Counted from the first letter of the stretch, positions 26,010 through 35,299 are shown. The stretch: 64,000 nucleotides of DNA from Paucidesulfovibrio sp036541255 (GCA_036541255.1 JAZHDD010000063.1:62001-126000); one strand, 5' to 3'. Translations and numbers: made by a program. Notes: generated by a model from the letters alone, not told the origin.

Positions 26010-26830
26010 GGCATAACCTCCTTGGGTGCCATGCGCAGGTACCGCTCGGTGAAGATGTCTTCCTTCAAGCCAAGGTTGTACTGCGTGTTGCTGAGCACCA
26101 TTTCGGTGGAGCTTTCATTTTCCAAATCTCTGGCCACGGACCGGATCACTGTGGGATAGGTCGTTGGCGTTCCGTTTTCCGTGGCCGATACGGACTCCAC
26201 GGACAGCGTCTCGATGACTCTGTAGAGTCGGTCGTCAGATTTATGGTATTCGATCTTGGCCGGAAGGAAGGTTTGCTTGTCTATGGTCGCTATGTAATAG
26301 GCGAATTCCACGCCGTCAGAATCCACAGGCACGTTTTTGATCACGTAATGCTCATTTGTAGTTTCCAGAAGTTCGTGTGTGTCTTCTTCCGGACTGCGCC
26401 CGGAAATGTCTTCATACAAGAAGTCCGACCCCACGAAGCTGGTCCGCTTGTCGCTGGCTGCAATGCGTTTCACCAAATCGAGGCTCGGCAAGTACATCCA
26501 GCGGTCATCGTCTTGCCCCACATGCTTGTGTACCATGAAGACCATTTTGCGAACGTCCGCGGGCTCGAGAAAATAGACGTAGTGCTTTTGGTCCAGGTCG
26601 TTGCCGTCCATGTTCATGCGCAGCATGTTGAATTGGCGCTCACGCATCCGCCCCTGTTTGTCGATGATGGTCAGGCTGACCGTTCCCCTGAAGTCCTGGC
26701 CTTGATAGAGGGCCATGTAATTGGAGCGGTTCACGATTTCCTCTGTCGAAAGGTTGGCTTGGGCAAGGCCGGCTCCGGCGCAGCCCAGTATGCCGAGTAC
26801 CGTTACAATGATTCTCAATGCTTTTTTCAT
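26006..26830 (-). CDS. LolA-like outer-membrane lipoprotein-sorting protein
   Basis: This 274-residue periplasmic protein has a signal peptide (MKKALRIIVTVLGILGCAGA) and the half-barrel fold features of LolA-related proteins, for example VSLTIIDKQGRMRERQFNM and MYLPSLDLVKRIAASDKR. Such proteins next to RND exporters are thought to ferry lipid or a hydrophobic ligand. The start at 26830 follows GGAGAAACAGC; a frame from 26920 would lack a signal. It is in an operon with the exporter upstream. Confidence 0.8.
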   Translation of the reverse strand: MKKALRIIVTVLGILGCAGAGLAQANLSTEEIVNRSNYMALYQGQDFRGTVSLTIIDKQGRMRERQFNMLRMNMDGNDLDQKHYVYFLEPADVRKMVFMVHKHVGQDDDRWMYLPSLDLVKRIAASDKRTSFVGSDFLYEDISGRSPEEDTHELLETTNEHYVIKNVPVDSDGVEFAYYIATIDKQTFLPAKIEYHKSDDRLYRVIETLSVESVSATENGTPTTYPTVIRSVARDLENESSTEMVLSNTQYNLGLKEDIFTERYLRMAPKEVMP

Positions 26831-26894
26831 GCTGTTTCTCCATGACCGTCCGGTGACGGTCCGTAGTGTGACCTCGCGTATGCGGCGAGTTGGG

Positions 26895-29318
26895 TTATGA
26901 CTCAGATCGAATCGGAACATCCGCGGTTTTTTTCTTCACGTTGTTGTGTGTTTCTTCGGATCGTGGTTCGTTCTTGAAGAACCACCGCCGTGCCACGGTC
27001 AGCAGGGCGGGCAGCACGAACAAGGTGGCCACTCCGGAGATGGACAGGATGGCGAAGAGAAGGATGCCGGTTGTCTTGTAGGGAATCAGGGAAGCGATCA
27101 GCATGGGCAGGAAGCCCAAGGCGATGATGATGACGTTCCGGCTGATGGCCCTGGCCGGCTCTCCGAACATCATGGGGGCGGCAATCCTCCAGGAGCCTGT
27201 TTTCGTGCTCAATTGCCGACTGCGCTCCAGGAAGTGGATGGCGAAGTCCACGGCTATGCCCAGGGAGATGGCTCCGAGCACGGTCACGGGCATGTCGAAA
27301 TTGAGCCCCAGGAATCCAAGCGTCCCATAGATGAACAGAATGGTCAGGCTCAGCGGAACCATGCAGGCCAGCCCCCAGACCACAGAGCGGAAAAGCATCA
27401 TCATCATGAGAGAGACGATGACGAAGCTGCCAGCCAGGGATGAAAGCATGCCCCAGAACATCTTTTCCTGGAATATGTAGTTGACGTAATGCAGTCCGGC
27501 CCAACGGCTCACGAGCGGAACAGGAGGAGGATTTCTTTCCATGTAGGTGGCGACCGCCTTCACTGCCGCCTCGGTGCGCGTGCTGTCGCCGCTGCTGAAT
27601 TGCATGGAGATGTTGGTCGTATCGAATGCCGGAGTTACGGAATGCCAGACATCGTGGGGCTTGTGCCCTTGCTGGTATTGCATGACGCACTCTGCCACGG
27701 CCTGCGGAGAGTCCGGAATTCGGTAGTTGAACGGATCGCCGTCAATGAGCTCCTGGTGCACTTTGCATACAATGTCGGCCAGGGAAATGCTTTTGCCAAC
27801 GTACCCGCCGTCTTTGAGCCATGTTTGCATGCCGGCCATGTATTTGAGCACGTCCGGACGCTTGAAGGTTTCTTTCTCCTCGCTTTCGAGCACCAGCGAG
27901 GCCCAATACGCCCCGCCGAAGAGCTGGTTCAGCACCGTGTCAGCGTCGCGGATCGGATGTCCTACGGCGAACCGCTTGGCGTAGTTGTCATTGATGTTGA
28001 TTTTGGTGATCCCGACCACTGAGACGGCCGTGATAAGGGCGACCGTGAACAGGACGAGTTTGGCCCGCTTGCAGGCCAGTCTGCCCAACCGTTGTAAAAA
28101 GCGGGTAAGCAGGCTGTCGGACTCTATTTCGCGCAGGGACAGGCCGAAACCGCGTAACATCCGTTTGGGGATGAACATAATATAGGCCGGAACCAGCAAA
28201 ATCGTTACTAACCAGGCCAATAGGACGCCGATGCCCACAAAGGCACCGAAAACGCGGGCCGGGGGAATATCCGTGGAGACAAAGGAGAAGAAGCCGGCCG
28301 ACGTGGTCAGAGAAGTATAGAGCATGGGCATGAACAGGTGGCTCATGGCCTCCTTGATGGTTTTCTTCCGTCCCTTTTCCGGGGTGTAGCCATCAAAGAA
28401 TTCCGAGAGGACGTGGATGGAGTCGCATATGGATATGGTCATGAGGAAAATGGGCATCATGGAGCTCAGGATATGCACCGGAAAGCCAAGGGCGATCATG
28501 ATCCCCAGCGTGCTTACGACCACGATGGTGGCTATGAGCATGGGCAGCACCACCAGCACCCATTTGCGGAACATGGCGTAGAGCATGCCGAAGATGAGCA
28601 GCATGGTCAGCGGGGAAGCGAAGACCATCTCGCTGAACATTTCCACTCCGATGGCGCCTTCTGCCACAGGCAGTCCAGCGATGTGGTATTGCTCTGTCCC
28701 GCCAAATTCTTCAATTTTTTCCAGGAGAGCCGTATAGATGTCGTGGCTCAGCATTTTGTCGGTCAGCGGAAGATACAGGCAAAGGGCCTTGCCGTTTTCG
28801 GCAACCATCTGTCCCACGAGCAAAGGGTTGGACAAGGCCTTGTCGCGTATGGCGAGGGCCTCCATGTCCGTGGTCGGGGGCCTGGGCATGAGCCATTCGA
28901 AAGCGATGGTTCCTGGCCCGGCCTGTCGCATGTGGTCCACCATGGATGGAGCGACCATATCGACCTCGATGACTCCCGATGTTCGCCCGGGGTGTGTCGG
29001 ATCTTCGAAACGCAATGTTTTGGCGAATTGGGTCAATTCATAGACGCGCGCCAGGGTTGCCGGGTTGAATACCCCGTTGGGATGATCTTCCCGGACCACT
29101 CCGACCACAATTGTGTCGCTCAGGTCAAACCGCTTCTTGGCTTCGTTGTGGAAAACTCGTACAGGCTCGTCATGCTCAAGGAGGTTCTCCGGATCCGTAT
29201 CCATGACCATGCCGGGGATAAAGGATCCGAGAAATACCGTGACCGCCAGAAGGGTGAGCAGAACTATCTTGTAGTGGTTGATGGACAGGCTGACGATTTT
29301 AGCTTTCAGCGAACGCAC
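26895..29318 (-). CDS. RND/MMPL family exporter
   Basis: This 807-residue membrane protein has twelve helices in the RND arrangement: one N-terminal helix (IVLLTLLAVTVFLGSFIPGM), a large periplasmic domain, five helices (from about 230), a second periplasmic domain (about 450-620) and five more. Short hydrophilic links contain DSIHVLSEFFDGY and AVDFAIHFLERSR, typical of MMPL/RND permeases that export lipids or hydrophobic compounds. It starts with GTG after AGGAG. Its promoter region contains a MarR-type palindrome, so control by the divergent MarR gene is likely. Confidence 0.85.
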   Translation of the reverse strand: MRSLKAKIVSLSINHYKIVLLTLLAVTVFLGSFIPGMVMDTDPENLLEHDEPVRVFHNEAKKRFDLSDTIVVGVVREDHPNGVFNPATLARVYELTQFAKTLRFEDPTHPGRTSGVIEVDMVAPSMVDHMRQAGPGTIAFEWLMPRPPTTDMEALAIRDKALSNPLLVGQMVAENGKALCLYLPLTDKMLSHDIYTALLEKIEEFGGTEQYHIAGLPVAEGAIGVEMFSEMVFASPLTMLLIFGMLYAMFRKWVLVVLPMLIATIVVVSTLGIMIALGFPVHILSSMMPIFLMTISICDSIHVLSEFFDGYTPEKGRKKTIKEAMSHLFMPMLYTSLTTSAGFFSFVSTDIPPARVFGAFVGIGVLLAWLVTILLVPAYIMFIPKRMLRGFGLSLREIESDSLLTRFLQRLGRLACKRAKLVLFTVALITAVSVVGITKININDNYAKRFAVGHPIRDADTVLNQLFGGAYWASLVLESEEKETFKRPDVLKYMAGMQTWLKDGGYVGKSISLADIVCKVHQELIDGDPFNYRIPDSPQAVAECVMQYQQGHKPHDVWHSVTPAFDTTNISMQFSSGDSTRTEAAVKAVATYMERNPPPVPLVSRWAGLHYVNYIFQEKMFWGMLSSLAGSFVIVSLMMMMLFRSVVWGLACMVPLSLTILFIYGTLGFLGLNFDMPVTVLGAISLGIAVDFAIHFLERSRQLSTKTGSWRIAAPMMFGEPARAISRNVIIIALGFLPMLIASLIPYKTTGILLFAILSISGVATLFVLPALLTVARRWFFKNEPRSEETHNNVKKKTADVPIRSES

Positions 29319-29338
29319 TGTGTTCTCCTGTAATTATG

Positions 29339-29353
29339 GTTAAGATGCTTAAC
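29339..29353. promoter_or_regulatory. MarR-type operator in front of the RND operon
   Basis: GTTAAG-ATG-CTTAAC is a perfect palindrome 20 bases before the RND gene start. It is one of four copies of the same element in 800 bases and the probable binding site of the adjacent MarR protein. Confidence 0.72.
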
Positions 29354-29525
29354 TATCTGTGTAAAAAAACACGACTCCTTTCGGAAACGTCGTCTGCGGC
29401 TAGCACGAGACCTCTTGATCCGTGTGCTTTCCGACCGAAAATGAAGAACATCGATTATGTCATTTCCAGCTTATCCTTACTTGTCAGGCCATTTCTTCAA
29501 AGAAGCAATTCTGTACCGGCGGAAG

Positions 29526-29540
29526 GTAAAGGAGCTTAAC
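29526..29540. promoter_or_regulatory. MarR-type operator, second copy
   Basis: GTAAAG-GAG-CTTAAC, 14 of 15 positions as expected for GTWAAG-N3-CTTWAC, lies in the shared region between the divergent RND and MarR genes. Confidence 0.6.
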
Positions 29541-29587
29541 CATGCTGTCAAGTCCTTTTTCAAAGCGTTTTTTGTCTTGACTGTATG

Positions 29588-29602
29588 GTTAAGTGCCTTT
29601 AC
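29588..29602. promoter_or_regulatory. MarR-type operator in front of marR
   Basis: GTTAAG-TGC-CTTTAC lies nine bases before the MarR start codon, where binding would block translation start or transcription, so negative autoregulation is inferred. Confidence 0.68.
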
Positions 29603-29611
29603 TAATCAGAC

Positions 29612-30088
29612 ATGGACACTGACCGTCGAGCCGTAAATCATATTCTTGGTCGTTTACAGCGTATCATCAGCGCTCATGCGAGAATTGATGAACTCCCCGT
29701 TCCCCTGAAGGGGGGGGGAGCCCTTTCTTCCAAAGAGGTGCATTGTCTTCAGGCTATCGGCCAGAATCAAGGGTCAAACGTCAAGACCATTGGTGATCTT
29801 CTCGGGGTGACCAAAAGTGCGGCTTCGCAAATGAGCGGAAAATTAGCCGACAAGGGATTCATCGTTAAACAGGCTGCGCCTGATAATGATAAGGAAATTT
29901 TGGTTTTTCTTACGGAGCAAGGTTGGGGGGCCTTTCAGGCCCATCAGAATTTTCATGAGCGGCACATGCAAACGTTGATGGACCGTCTAGCCTCTTTTAC
30001 TCCGGAACAACTCCGTATAATTGACCTTTTTCTCGAAGCTGCCGAAGGCATCATGCGTGAACGCATGAGCGAGTTGTTCGGCGAGTAA
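29612..30088 (+). CDS. MarR family regulator
   Basis: This 158-residue winged-helix regulator has a recognition region TIGDLLGVTKSAASQMSGKL, a wing around QAAPDNDKEILVFLTEQG and a C-terminal dimerisation helix. It is divergent from the RND operon and followed by the activase-like gene. Matching palindromes lie before all three transcription units, so it probably controls them together. Its start has no strong ribosome site, which may keep its level low. The inducer is unknown. Confidence 0.85.
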   Translation: MDTDRRAVNHILGRLQRIISAHARIDELPVPLKGGGALSSKEVHCLQAIGQNQGSNVKTIGDLLGVTKSAASQMSGKLADKGFIVKQAAPDNDKEILVFLTEQGWGAFQAHQNFHERHMQTLMDRLASFTPEQLRIIDLFLEAAEGIMRERMSELFGE

Positions 30089-30105
30089 TTTTTTTTCTTT
30101 GCATG

Positions 30106-30120
30106 GTTAAGCTTCTTTAC
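30106..30120. promoter_or_regulatory. MarR-type operator in front of the activase gene
   Basis: GTTAAG-CTT-CTTTAC lies between marR and the activase-like gene. An ATG at 30103 falls inside it, which argues that the coding start is further on, at 30184. Confidence 0.65.
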
Positions 30121-30183
30121 CATGTTGGGTTTTCAATCAGTCCAGACCGCGTGGGTGACGCGGAACGCATCAAGGAGATCGGT

Positions 30184-33100
30184 ATGTTCAGCCTGGGTAT
30201 TGATGTCGGCTATTCCGCCGTTAAAATTGCGTTGGTGGACAGGCAGGGCGGCATTCGGCACTGCGATTATTCCATGCATACGGGGCAGGTCGCCAAAGCC
30301 ATGAAGACGTTGATAGCACGTCTATATGAACGAAACGATCCAGCCGCCATTTCGTATGGAGCGGTCACTGGCAGTGGTGTGGCATTGCTTGCTGGTCCTG
30401 GCCTGATCCAGGACGTTAACGAGGTGGCCGCACTGGTTGAAGGGGCTTTGTTGCTGGCCCCCTCGGCACGGTCTGTAATTGAAATGGGCGGTCAGACCGC
30501 AAAGTATGTGACCGGCTTTTCCCCCGAAGACAAGAGCCGTATGGAGGTGTCCATCAACTCCAACTGCGCGTCAGGCACCGGTTCCTTTTTGGAAGAGCAG
30601 GTTTCGCGGTTGGGCTTGGCCGGCGAGGATTATTCGGTCTATGCGGCCAGAGCCAGGTCGGTCCCTCGCATAGCTGGACGGTGCAGCGTTTTTGCCAAGA
30701 CGGATATCATCCATCACCAACAGGAGGGCGTCCCCATGGAGGACATCCTGCAAGGACTTGCCCACGCCCTGGCCCGGAATTTTCGCAGCGCAGTCATGCG
30801 CAGGCTGCCGCGAAAGTTTCCCATCCTGTTCACGGGCGGGGTGGCGCGTAACAGCGCCATCGTGTCCGCTCTCCGGGAGATCCTCAAAATATCTTCGGAT
30901 GATTTGTTGCTCCATGAATATTCGGCAATGGCCGGAGCAGTGGGCGCAGCCTCCTTGGCCCGGAACAATCGCCTTGCCTTGAACGTTGCCGTGTTGACCG
31001 ATTTGTCGGAAGAGGACGTTTCGTATGATCGGAATCAATCGGTGGCTCTTTCTTTGCCGTCTTTGGCGGGGCTCGGTACGGATGACGCCGCAGGCAAGCA
31101 TGACACGGTCGGTCTTGTAACCGGCCAAGGCCCAATTCCATGCTGGTTGGGTATAGACGTAGGTTCCACCAGTACCAATCTCGTACTCTCGGACGATCAG
31201 GACCGCATCGTGGATCACCTCTATTTGCGAACGGCAGGAGATCCGATCGAAGCGGTGCGTCAAGGTTTACGCAGGCTTGCCGAGGCTCGTGGGGAGGCTG
31301 TTTCCGTGCAGGGAGTGGCCGTCACAGGCTCTGGCCGATACATGATCGGTCGTCTGGTTGGCGCGGACCTGGTGCGCGATGAGATAACGGCCCAGGCGCG
31401 GGCGGCCGTAGCCATCAATCCCAGGGTGGATACGGTTTTTGAGATTGGTGGACAGGACTCCAAGTTCATAGCCTTGGAGAATGGCGTGGTTACGGATTTC
31501 CAGATGAACAAGGTTTGCGCCGCTGGTACGGGGTCGTTTCTTGAAGAGCAGGCCAAGAAATTAAACCTGCCTCTTGAGGAATTCGGCGTTTTGGCACTGG
31601 ACGCGTTGCGTCCAGTCAACTTGGGCGAGCGCTGCACGGTCTTTATGGAAGCCTCCGTGGCCGCACATCTCGCCCAAGGGGAGGCCCTTGATAATCTTGC
31701 TGCCGGGTTGTGTTATTCCATCGTTAAGAATTATTTGAACCGTGTGGTGAGCGGCAAGCGTGTGGGCAAGGTTGTCATGCTGCAAGGAGGGTTGGGGTAC
31801 AATCAGGGCGTGATTAACGCGTTCCGCGTCCTCACGGGGAGTGAGATAACAGTGCCGCCCTTCTTTAGTGTCACCGGAGCTTACGGGGCTGCCATCCTTG
31901 CCCGCGAGTCGATGGCTGATCAAGAGGAAGGCACTGCGTTTAAGGGGTTTTTCCCACCGGTGGACCAGGAGTTGGGTGCGCATCAACGTAATGCCTCTCA
32001 AATTCAAGGCCTCAGCGGATTCAATCAACGGATCAACGACCTGGTGTTTCAGGGACACGATGAAACTCCAGTCCCCGGTAAGATGACGGTTGGTATCCCA
32101 CGAGCCTTGTTTACCTTTGGCATGTTTCCCATGTTTGGGGCTTTTTTCAAAGCATTGGGATGTAATGTGTTGCTTTCCGGCCCCACAGGCGAGGAAACAA
32201 TTCGTGAGGCCCAGGAATCCTCGTTGGATGAAACGTGCTGGCCGGTGAAGCTTATCAACGGACATGTGGCCGAATTGGTTGCCCGTAAAGTGGATTTCAT
32301 TTTCTTCCCGGACCTCCATACAGTGTACCATCCAGGGTCACTTTCCCGGTTGGACTATGGCTGCGCCTACATGCAGTTGGCCTTTAAGATCATCAACCAG
32401 GCCATGGACCTCGCAAGCAAGGGCATTACCCTGTTGGCCCCAACCATAGCATTCAATCAGGGTCCAGAGTTCATGAGGGAAACCTTCATGGAGATGGGAC
32501 GGAAGATGGGTAAGAGCGACCAGGATATCGGTCTGGCTTTGCAAACGGCCATGCAATCGTATCGGGCCTTTGAGGCTGGACTGGAAGAACGGTCCAAACG
32601 CACCCTGGCCAACCTGGTTCCAGGCAGAAAAACATTTGTTCTTATCTCCAAGATATATGGTGTGGGGGATCAAGCGTTGAATATGGGTATTCCGGATAAG
32701 CTGGCTGATATGGGCTATGACGTTTTGGCCTTTCCGGACCTTCCCGAGATCGACATCTTCAAACAGCATCCCAACATGTACTGGCCTTTTGGGCAGCACA
32801 TTCTGGAGGCCGCCAGACAGGTGAAACTTCATCCTGACCTCTACGCCGTGTTTTTGACTCACCATGGCTGCGGGCCTGATACCGTTCTTTCGCATTATTT
32901 CCGCGAAATCATGGGCGATAAGCCATATCTAGCCATAGAGGTGGACGAGCACTCCTCGGGTGTGGGCGTCATTACGAGAGTGGAAGCTTTTGTGAACAGC
33001 CTGGAAAAGAACATCGCCCTGCAGCCCCGAGACCATGTGCCGGAAGTGAGCCTGGAGGCTGACAAGGTGAATATCCTGGCCGGTATCGGGAAGCTTGATT

Positions 33101-34194
33101 CCGGAACCAGGGTGTATCTTCCGCGGCTGTTTCCCTATGCAGACTTGGCGCAGGCACTCTTGGTCTCCAAAAAACTGGACGCTCGTCTGGTCCTGCCCAC
33201 GACCGCAGCTTCCATTGATGCGGGCAGACAACATGCCGTAACCAACGAATATTATTCCATGACGGCCCTCTTGGGCGATGTGTTGACTTCTCTGGTTCAG
33301 GAAAAGACCACGGGTCCCCGGGCCGTGTTCATCCCCCAGGACCAGGGGGCCGAGGTGGACGGGCAATATGCACGGTTCCTGCGATGCAAATTGGACGCGG
33401 AAGGCTACCAGGATGTTGAGGTAGTGTCTCCATTCTTGGAAGATCTGGCAAATCTGTCCGACAGGGATGTCGAAGATTTATTTTACTGCCTCCTGGCTGG
33501 AGACGTGGTTTCGAGTGCTCGGGGAACGAAAAAAGGCGAACTGTTGGTTAAGGCCATACAGCATGTTCGCAACGGCCGCTTGAAGCAAGGGAGCCTTGTG
33601 GCCCTTGCTCAAGAGGCCCGCAGCGATAATACGGAGTTTCAGCAAAGCGGGACCAAGGGCAAAGCAGTGTTCGCGGTTGGGGAGCCGATGGTCTTGTATA
33701 ACGATCTGCTTAATGATCATACCTTTCAACGTTTGGAGGAAGCCGGGCACCGGGTTGTTCGCGCCCCGCTTGGCGAGTGCCTGTGGACTCTGTGGATGGA
33801 CCACCTCGAACATGACCGGCCTGAGAACGGCGAGCGGTTGCGACGTCTTTTGGACCATTTGGCAGGACTCATGGGCATGGTTTCTCAAGCGTTGGGTCAA
33901 TTCACTCCGTATGCGAAAGATCCTGACTCGCTCCGACGTATCGCGGATGAAGCCATCGGTCTGTATGCCGGGGCATTTGGCCGCTATCGGGCTGCCCGTG
34001 CATTGACTCCTCCAGCCGGGACCGACGGTCTGATCAGCGTGGCGTCCATGTATGAAAACACCGGCATTAGTCTTGGCATCCTGCATAAGGGACTCGCCGA
34101 AGGGCGCACCATTCCCTGGTTGGACTTGACCTTTGACGGGACCAGAAATGAGAATGATCGTACTAAGACCGAGTCTTTTATTTATTACCTTTGA
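30184..34194 (+). CDS. Large acyl-CoA dehydratase activase-like protein (double BadF/BcrA ATPase plus DUF2229)
   Basis: This 1336-residue protein joins two ATPase domains of the BadF/BadG/BcrA/HgdC family with a DUF2229 region and a long C-terminal part. Domain 1 starts MFSLGIDVGYSAVKIAL and domain 2 WLGIDVGSTSTNLVLS (about 350). Both keep the cysteines that hold the bridging [4Fe-4S] cluster: NCASGTGSF with GRCSVF, and VCAAGTGSF with GERCTVF. The DUF2229 region begins VGIPRALFTFGMFPMFGAFF (about 635). HgdC-type proteins use ATP to send electrons to 2-hydroxyacyl-CoA dehydratases; the substrate enzyme here is unknown. An earlier ATG at 30103 lies inside an operator and gives an unconserved extension. 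Confidence 0.85.
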   Translation: MFSLGIDVGYSAVKIALVDRQGGIRHCDYSMHTGQVAKAMKTLIARLYERNDPAAISYGAVTGSGVALLAGPGLIQDVNEVAALVEGALLLAPSARSVIEMGGQTAKYVTGFSPEDKSRMEVSINSNCASGTGSFLEEQVSRLGLAGEDYSVYAARARSVPRIAGRCSVFAKTDIIHHQQEGVPMEDILQGLAHALARNFRSAVMRRLPRKFPILFTGGVARNSAIVSALREILKISSDDLLLHEYSAMAGAVGAASLARNNRLALNVAVLTDLSEEDVSYDRNQSVALSLPSLAGLGTDDAAGKHDTVGLVTGQGPIPCWLGIDVGSTSTNLVLSDDQDRIVDHLYLRTAGDPIEAVRQGLRRLAEARGEAVSVQGVAVTGSGRYMIGRLVGADLVRDEITAQARAAVAINPRVDTVFEIGGQDSKFIALENGVVTDFQMNKVCAAGTGSFLEEQAKKLNLPLEEFGVLALDALRPVNLGERCTVFMEASVAAHLAQGEALDNLAAGLCYSIVKNYLNRVVSGKRVGKVVMLQGGLGYNQGVINAFRVLTGSEITVPPFFSVTGAYGAAILARESMADQEEGTAFKGFFPPVDQELGAHQRNASQIQGLSGFNQRINDLVFQGHDETPVPGKMTVGIPRALFTFGMFPMFGAFFKALGCNVLLSGPTGEETIREAQESSLDETCWPVKLINGHVAELVARKVDFIFFPDLHTVYHPGSLSRLDYGCAYMQLAFKIINQAMDLASKGITLLAPTIAFNQGPEFMRETFMEMGRKMGKSDQDIGLALQTAMQSYRAFEAGLEERSKRTLANLVPGRKTFVLISKIYGVGDQALNMGIPDKLADMGYDVLAFPDLPEIDIFKQHPNMYWPFGQHILEAARQVKLHPDLYAVFLTHHGCGPDTVLSHYFREIMGDKPYLAIEVDEHSSGVGVITRVEAFVNSLEKNIALQPRDHVPEVSLEADKVNILAGIGKLDSGTRVYLPRLFPYADLAQALLVSKKLDARLVLPTTAASIDAGRQHAVTNEYYSMTALLGDVLTSLVQEKTTGPRAVFIPQDQGAEVDGQYARFLRCKLDAEGYQDVEVVSPFLEDLANLSDRDVEDLFYCLLAGDVVSSARGTKKGELLVKAIQHVRNGRLKQGSLVALAQEARSDNTEFQQSGTKGKAVFAVGEPMVLYNDLLNDHTFQRLEEAGHRVVRAPLGECLWTLWMDHLEHDRPENGERLRRLLDHLAGLMGMVSQALGQFTPYAKDPDSLRRIADEAIGLYAGAFGRYRAARALTPPAGTDGLISVASMYENTGISLGILHKGLAEGRTIPWLDLTFDGTRNENDRTKTESFIYYL

Positions 34195-34211
34195 GGCAAG
34201 GACGGGATTGC

Positions 34212-34802
34212 ATGATACGGAATACGGATGGTGAATGCAGTCGGCGTGTTCATGGAAGAGGGCCGGGCAGTTATGGGCTGATTGATGCGGACTGCGTTTT
34301 TGCAAAGCTGGCCAGGCCGGAAGGGTCTGTTTTCCTGGACCTGGGTTGCGGGCCAGGGGACTACTCAATCCATGCGGCCCGGGTGGTTGGCCCTCGGGGC
34401 AAGGTTTTGGCTGTAGATCGCTCCCGGGAGATGGTAGCTCAACTCACGGAAAAAGCCTTGGAGAACGGTCTGCCCAATATTCAGGCCTTAACATGGGATA
34501 TCACCACCCCCTTGCCTTTTGGAGCTGAAAGTGTGGATACGTGTTTCCTCAGTACGGTGTTGCACAGTATTCGCGGTGATGGCCAGAGGAGGGCGCTCTT
34601 GATCGAGGCGCATCGGGTTTTGGTTTCCACAGGCATTCTTGCCGTGCTGGAGATCAAAAGGAAGCCCATGCCATTCGGTCCTCCTCTGCAGCAGCGTATT
34701 GCCGAAAAGGAGCTATCGTCTCTGGCCCAACAATGCGGATTCCGAGCTTCGGAGTCTTTGAATCTGGATTGCTTCTACTTGGCTGTTTTCCGGAAGAAAT
34801 AA
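34212..34802 (+). CDS. Class I SAM-dependent methyltransferase
   Basis: This 196-residue methyltransferase shows motif I VFLDLGCGPGDYSIHAA (about 41-57), an acidic loop at LAVDRSREMV and motif IV-like PFGAESVDTCFLSTVLHS. The substrate is unknown. ATG 34212 follows AAGGACGGG. It lies 17 bases after the activase-like gene and probably shares its transcript, so it may fall under the same MarR control. Confidence 0.8.
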   Translation: MIRNTDGECSRRVHGRGPGSYGLIDADCVFAKLARPEGSVFLDLGCGPGDYSIHAARVVGPRGKVLAVDRSREMVAQLTEKALENGLPNIQALTWDITTPLPFGAESVDTCFLSTVLHSIRGDGQRRALLIEAHRVLVSTGILAVLEIKRKPMPFGPPLQQRIAEKELSSLAQQCGFRASESLNLDCFYLAVFRKK

Positions 34803-34825
34803 GGCCTGTTGTTTGGACTTGAATT

Positions 34826-34863
34826 GCCCAGACCCGTAACGGTTCGCCGCTGCGGGTCTGGGC
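34826..34863 (+). terminator. Hairpin after the methyltransferase gene
   Basis: A perfect 11-bp stem (GCCCAGACCCG at 34826-34836 with its complement at 34853-34863) lies 23 bases after the stop. The following T run is weak (GTTTGCTTG), so termination may be partial. Confidence 0.6.
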
Positions 34864-35011
34864 GTTTGCTTGTGCTTGGATTGCTGTGGATGTTTCCGGG
34901 GGCGTTTTTCTTTCAAAGGCAACATTTACCGGTCAGGAATTTGGGCGCGAGTAAGTTTTGGGGAATTCCCCTGCAAGTCTTGTATTATGCAACCCTAATG
35001 AGGCAGTGCTT

Positions 35012-35044
35012 GGCTGAAAAGGACAAAGAGGTTTCAGCCTTTTT
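35012..35044 (+). terminator. Rho-independent terminator
   Basis: GGCTGAAA (35012-35019) pairs perfectly with TTTCAGCC (35032-35039), followed by TTTTT. It ends plus-strand transcription just before the mobile element. The 160 bases between this and the previous hairpin hold no recognisable gene. Confidence 0.75.
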
Positions 35045-35064
35045 GCATATTGGTCTAATTGTAT

Positions 35065-35121
35065 TGGTACCCGGGACGGGAATTGAACCCGTACAGGCCG
35101 AAGCCCGAGGGATTTTAAGTC
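35065..35121 (-). pseudogene. Displaced 3' half of tRNA-Leu with left attachment core (attL)
   Basis: Read on the minus strand this is the end of a leucine tRNA from the anticodon loop to an encoded CCA, with variable arm, T-arm (ACGGG TTCAATT CCCGT) and the CCCGGGT acceptor strand. The 5' half is missing and the anticodon stem is broken (GCGACTT instead of GGGACTT). The 17-bp core CCGAGGGATTTTAAGTC at 35105-35121 is repeated exactly at 49344-49360 in the intact tRNA gene. It is the original host 3' half, pushed aside when the element inserted. Confidence 0.82.
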
Positions 35122-35228
35122 GCATCTTAACTGCTTATAATTACAGGGTAATATCAGTATGTTCTTGAGATTATGATGAATCTACTTGAATGAAAATGAA
35201 CCTGACTACATGGATTTGAATGCCGAGT

Positions 35229-35256
35229 GGAACAAATTTGGAACAAATTGGAACAA
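35229..35256 (+). repeat. GGAACAA arm-type repeats, left end of element
   Basis: Three copies of GGAACAA start at 35229, 35240 and 35250, 10-11 bases apart and in the same orientation, about 110 bases inside the left core. Four matching copies lie near the right core. This helical spacing fits integrase N-terminal-domain (arm) sites. Confidence 0.6.
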
Positions 35257-35281
35257 GTTCCCATCTAGCTTACCCCTGTGG

Positions 35282-35299
35282 GTGAGTAATAAAGTTCTT
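35282..35299. repeat. 18-bp inverted repeat, left copy flanking CBASS
   Basis: GTGAGTAATAAAGTTCTT is the exact reverse complement of 40141-40158, on the far side of the CBASS operon. A further core copy AGTAATAAAG lies at 35406-35415, and the short hairpin GTTTCAG-N6-CTGAAAC lies just downstream of this repeat (35323-35342). No coding frame of note lies between 35122 and 35446. Confidence 0.6.

Noticed and set aside
28338..29333. Open frame of 331 codons antisense to the RND exporter gene
   Set aside because: Composition is His- and Gly-rich with no domain pattern, and the exporter frame on the other strand is clear.
30103..30183. Earlier ATG start for the activase-like gene
   Set aside because: The ATG lies against a MarR-type palindrome and the 27 extra residues precede the conserved MFSLGIDVG start of the ATPase fold.
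35065..35121. Functional second tRNA-Leu
   Set aside because: Only the 3' half is present. The anticodon stem lacks its 5' strand and no acceptor 5' strand follows.
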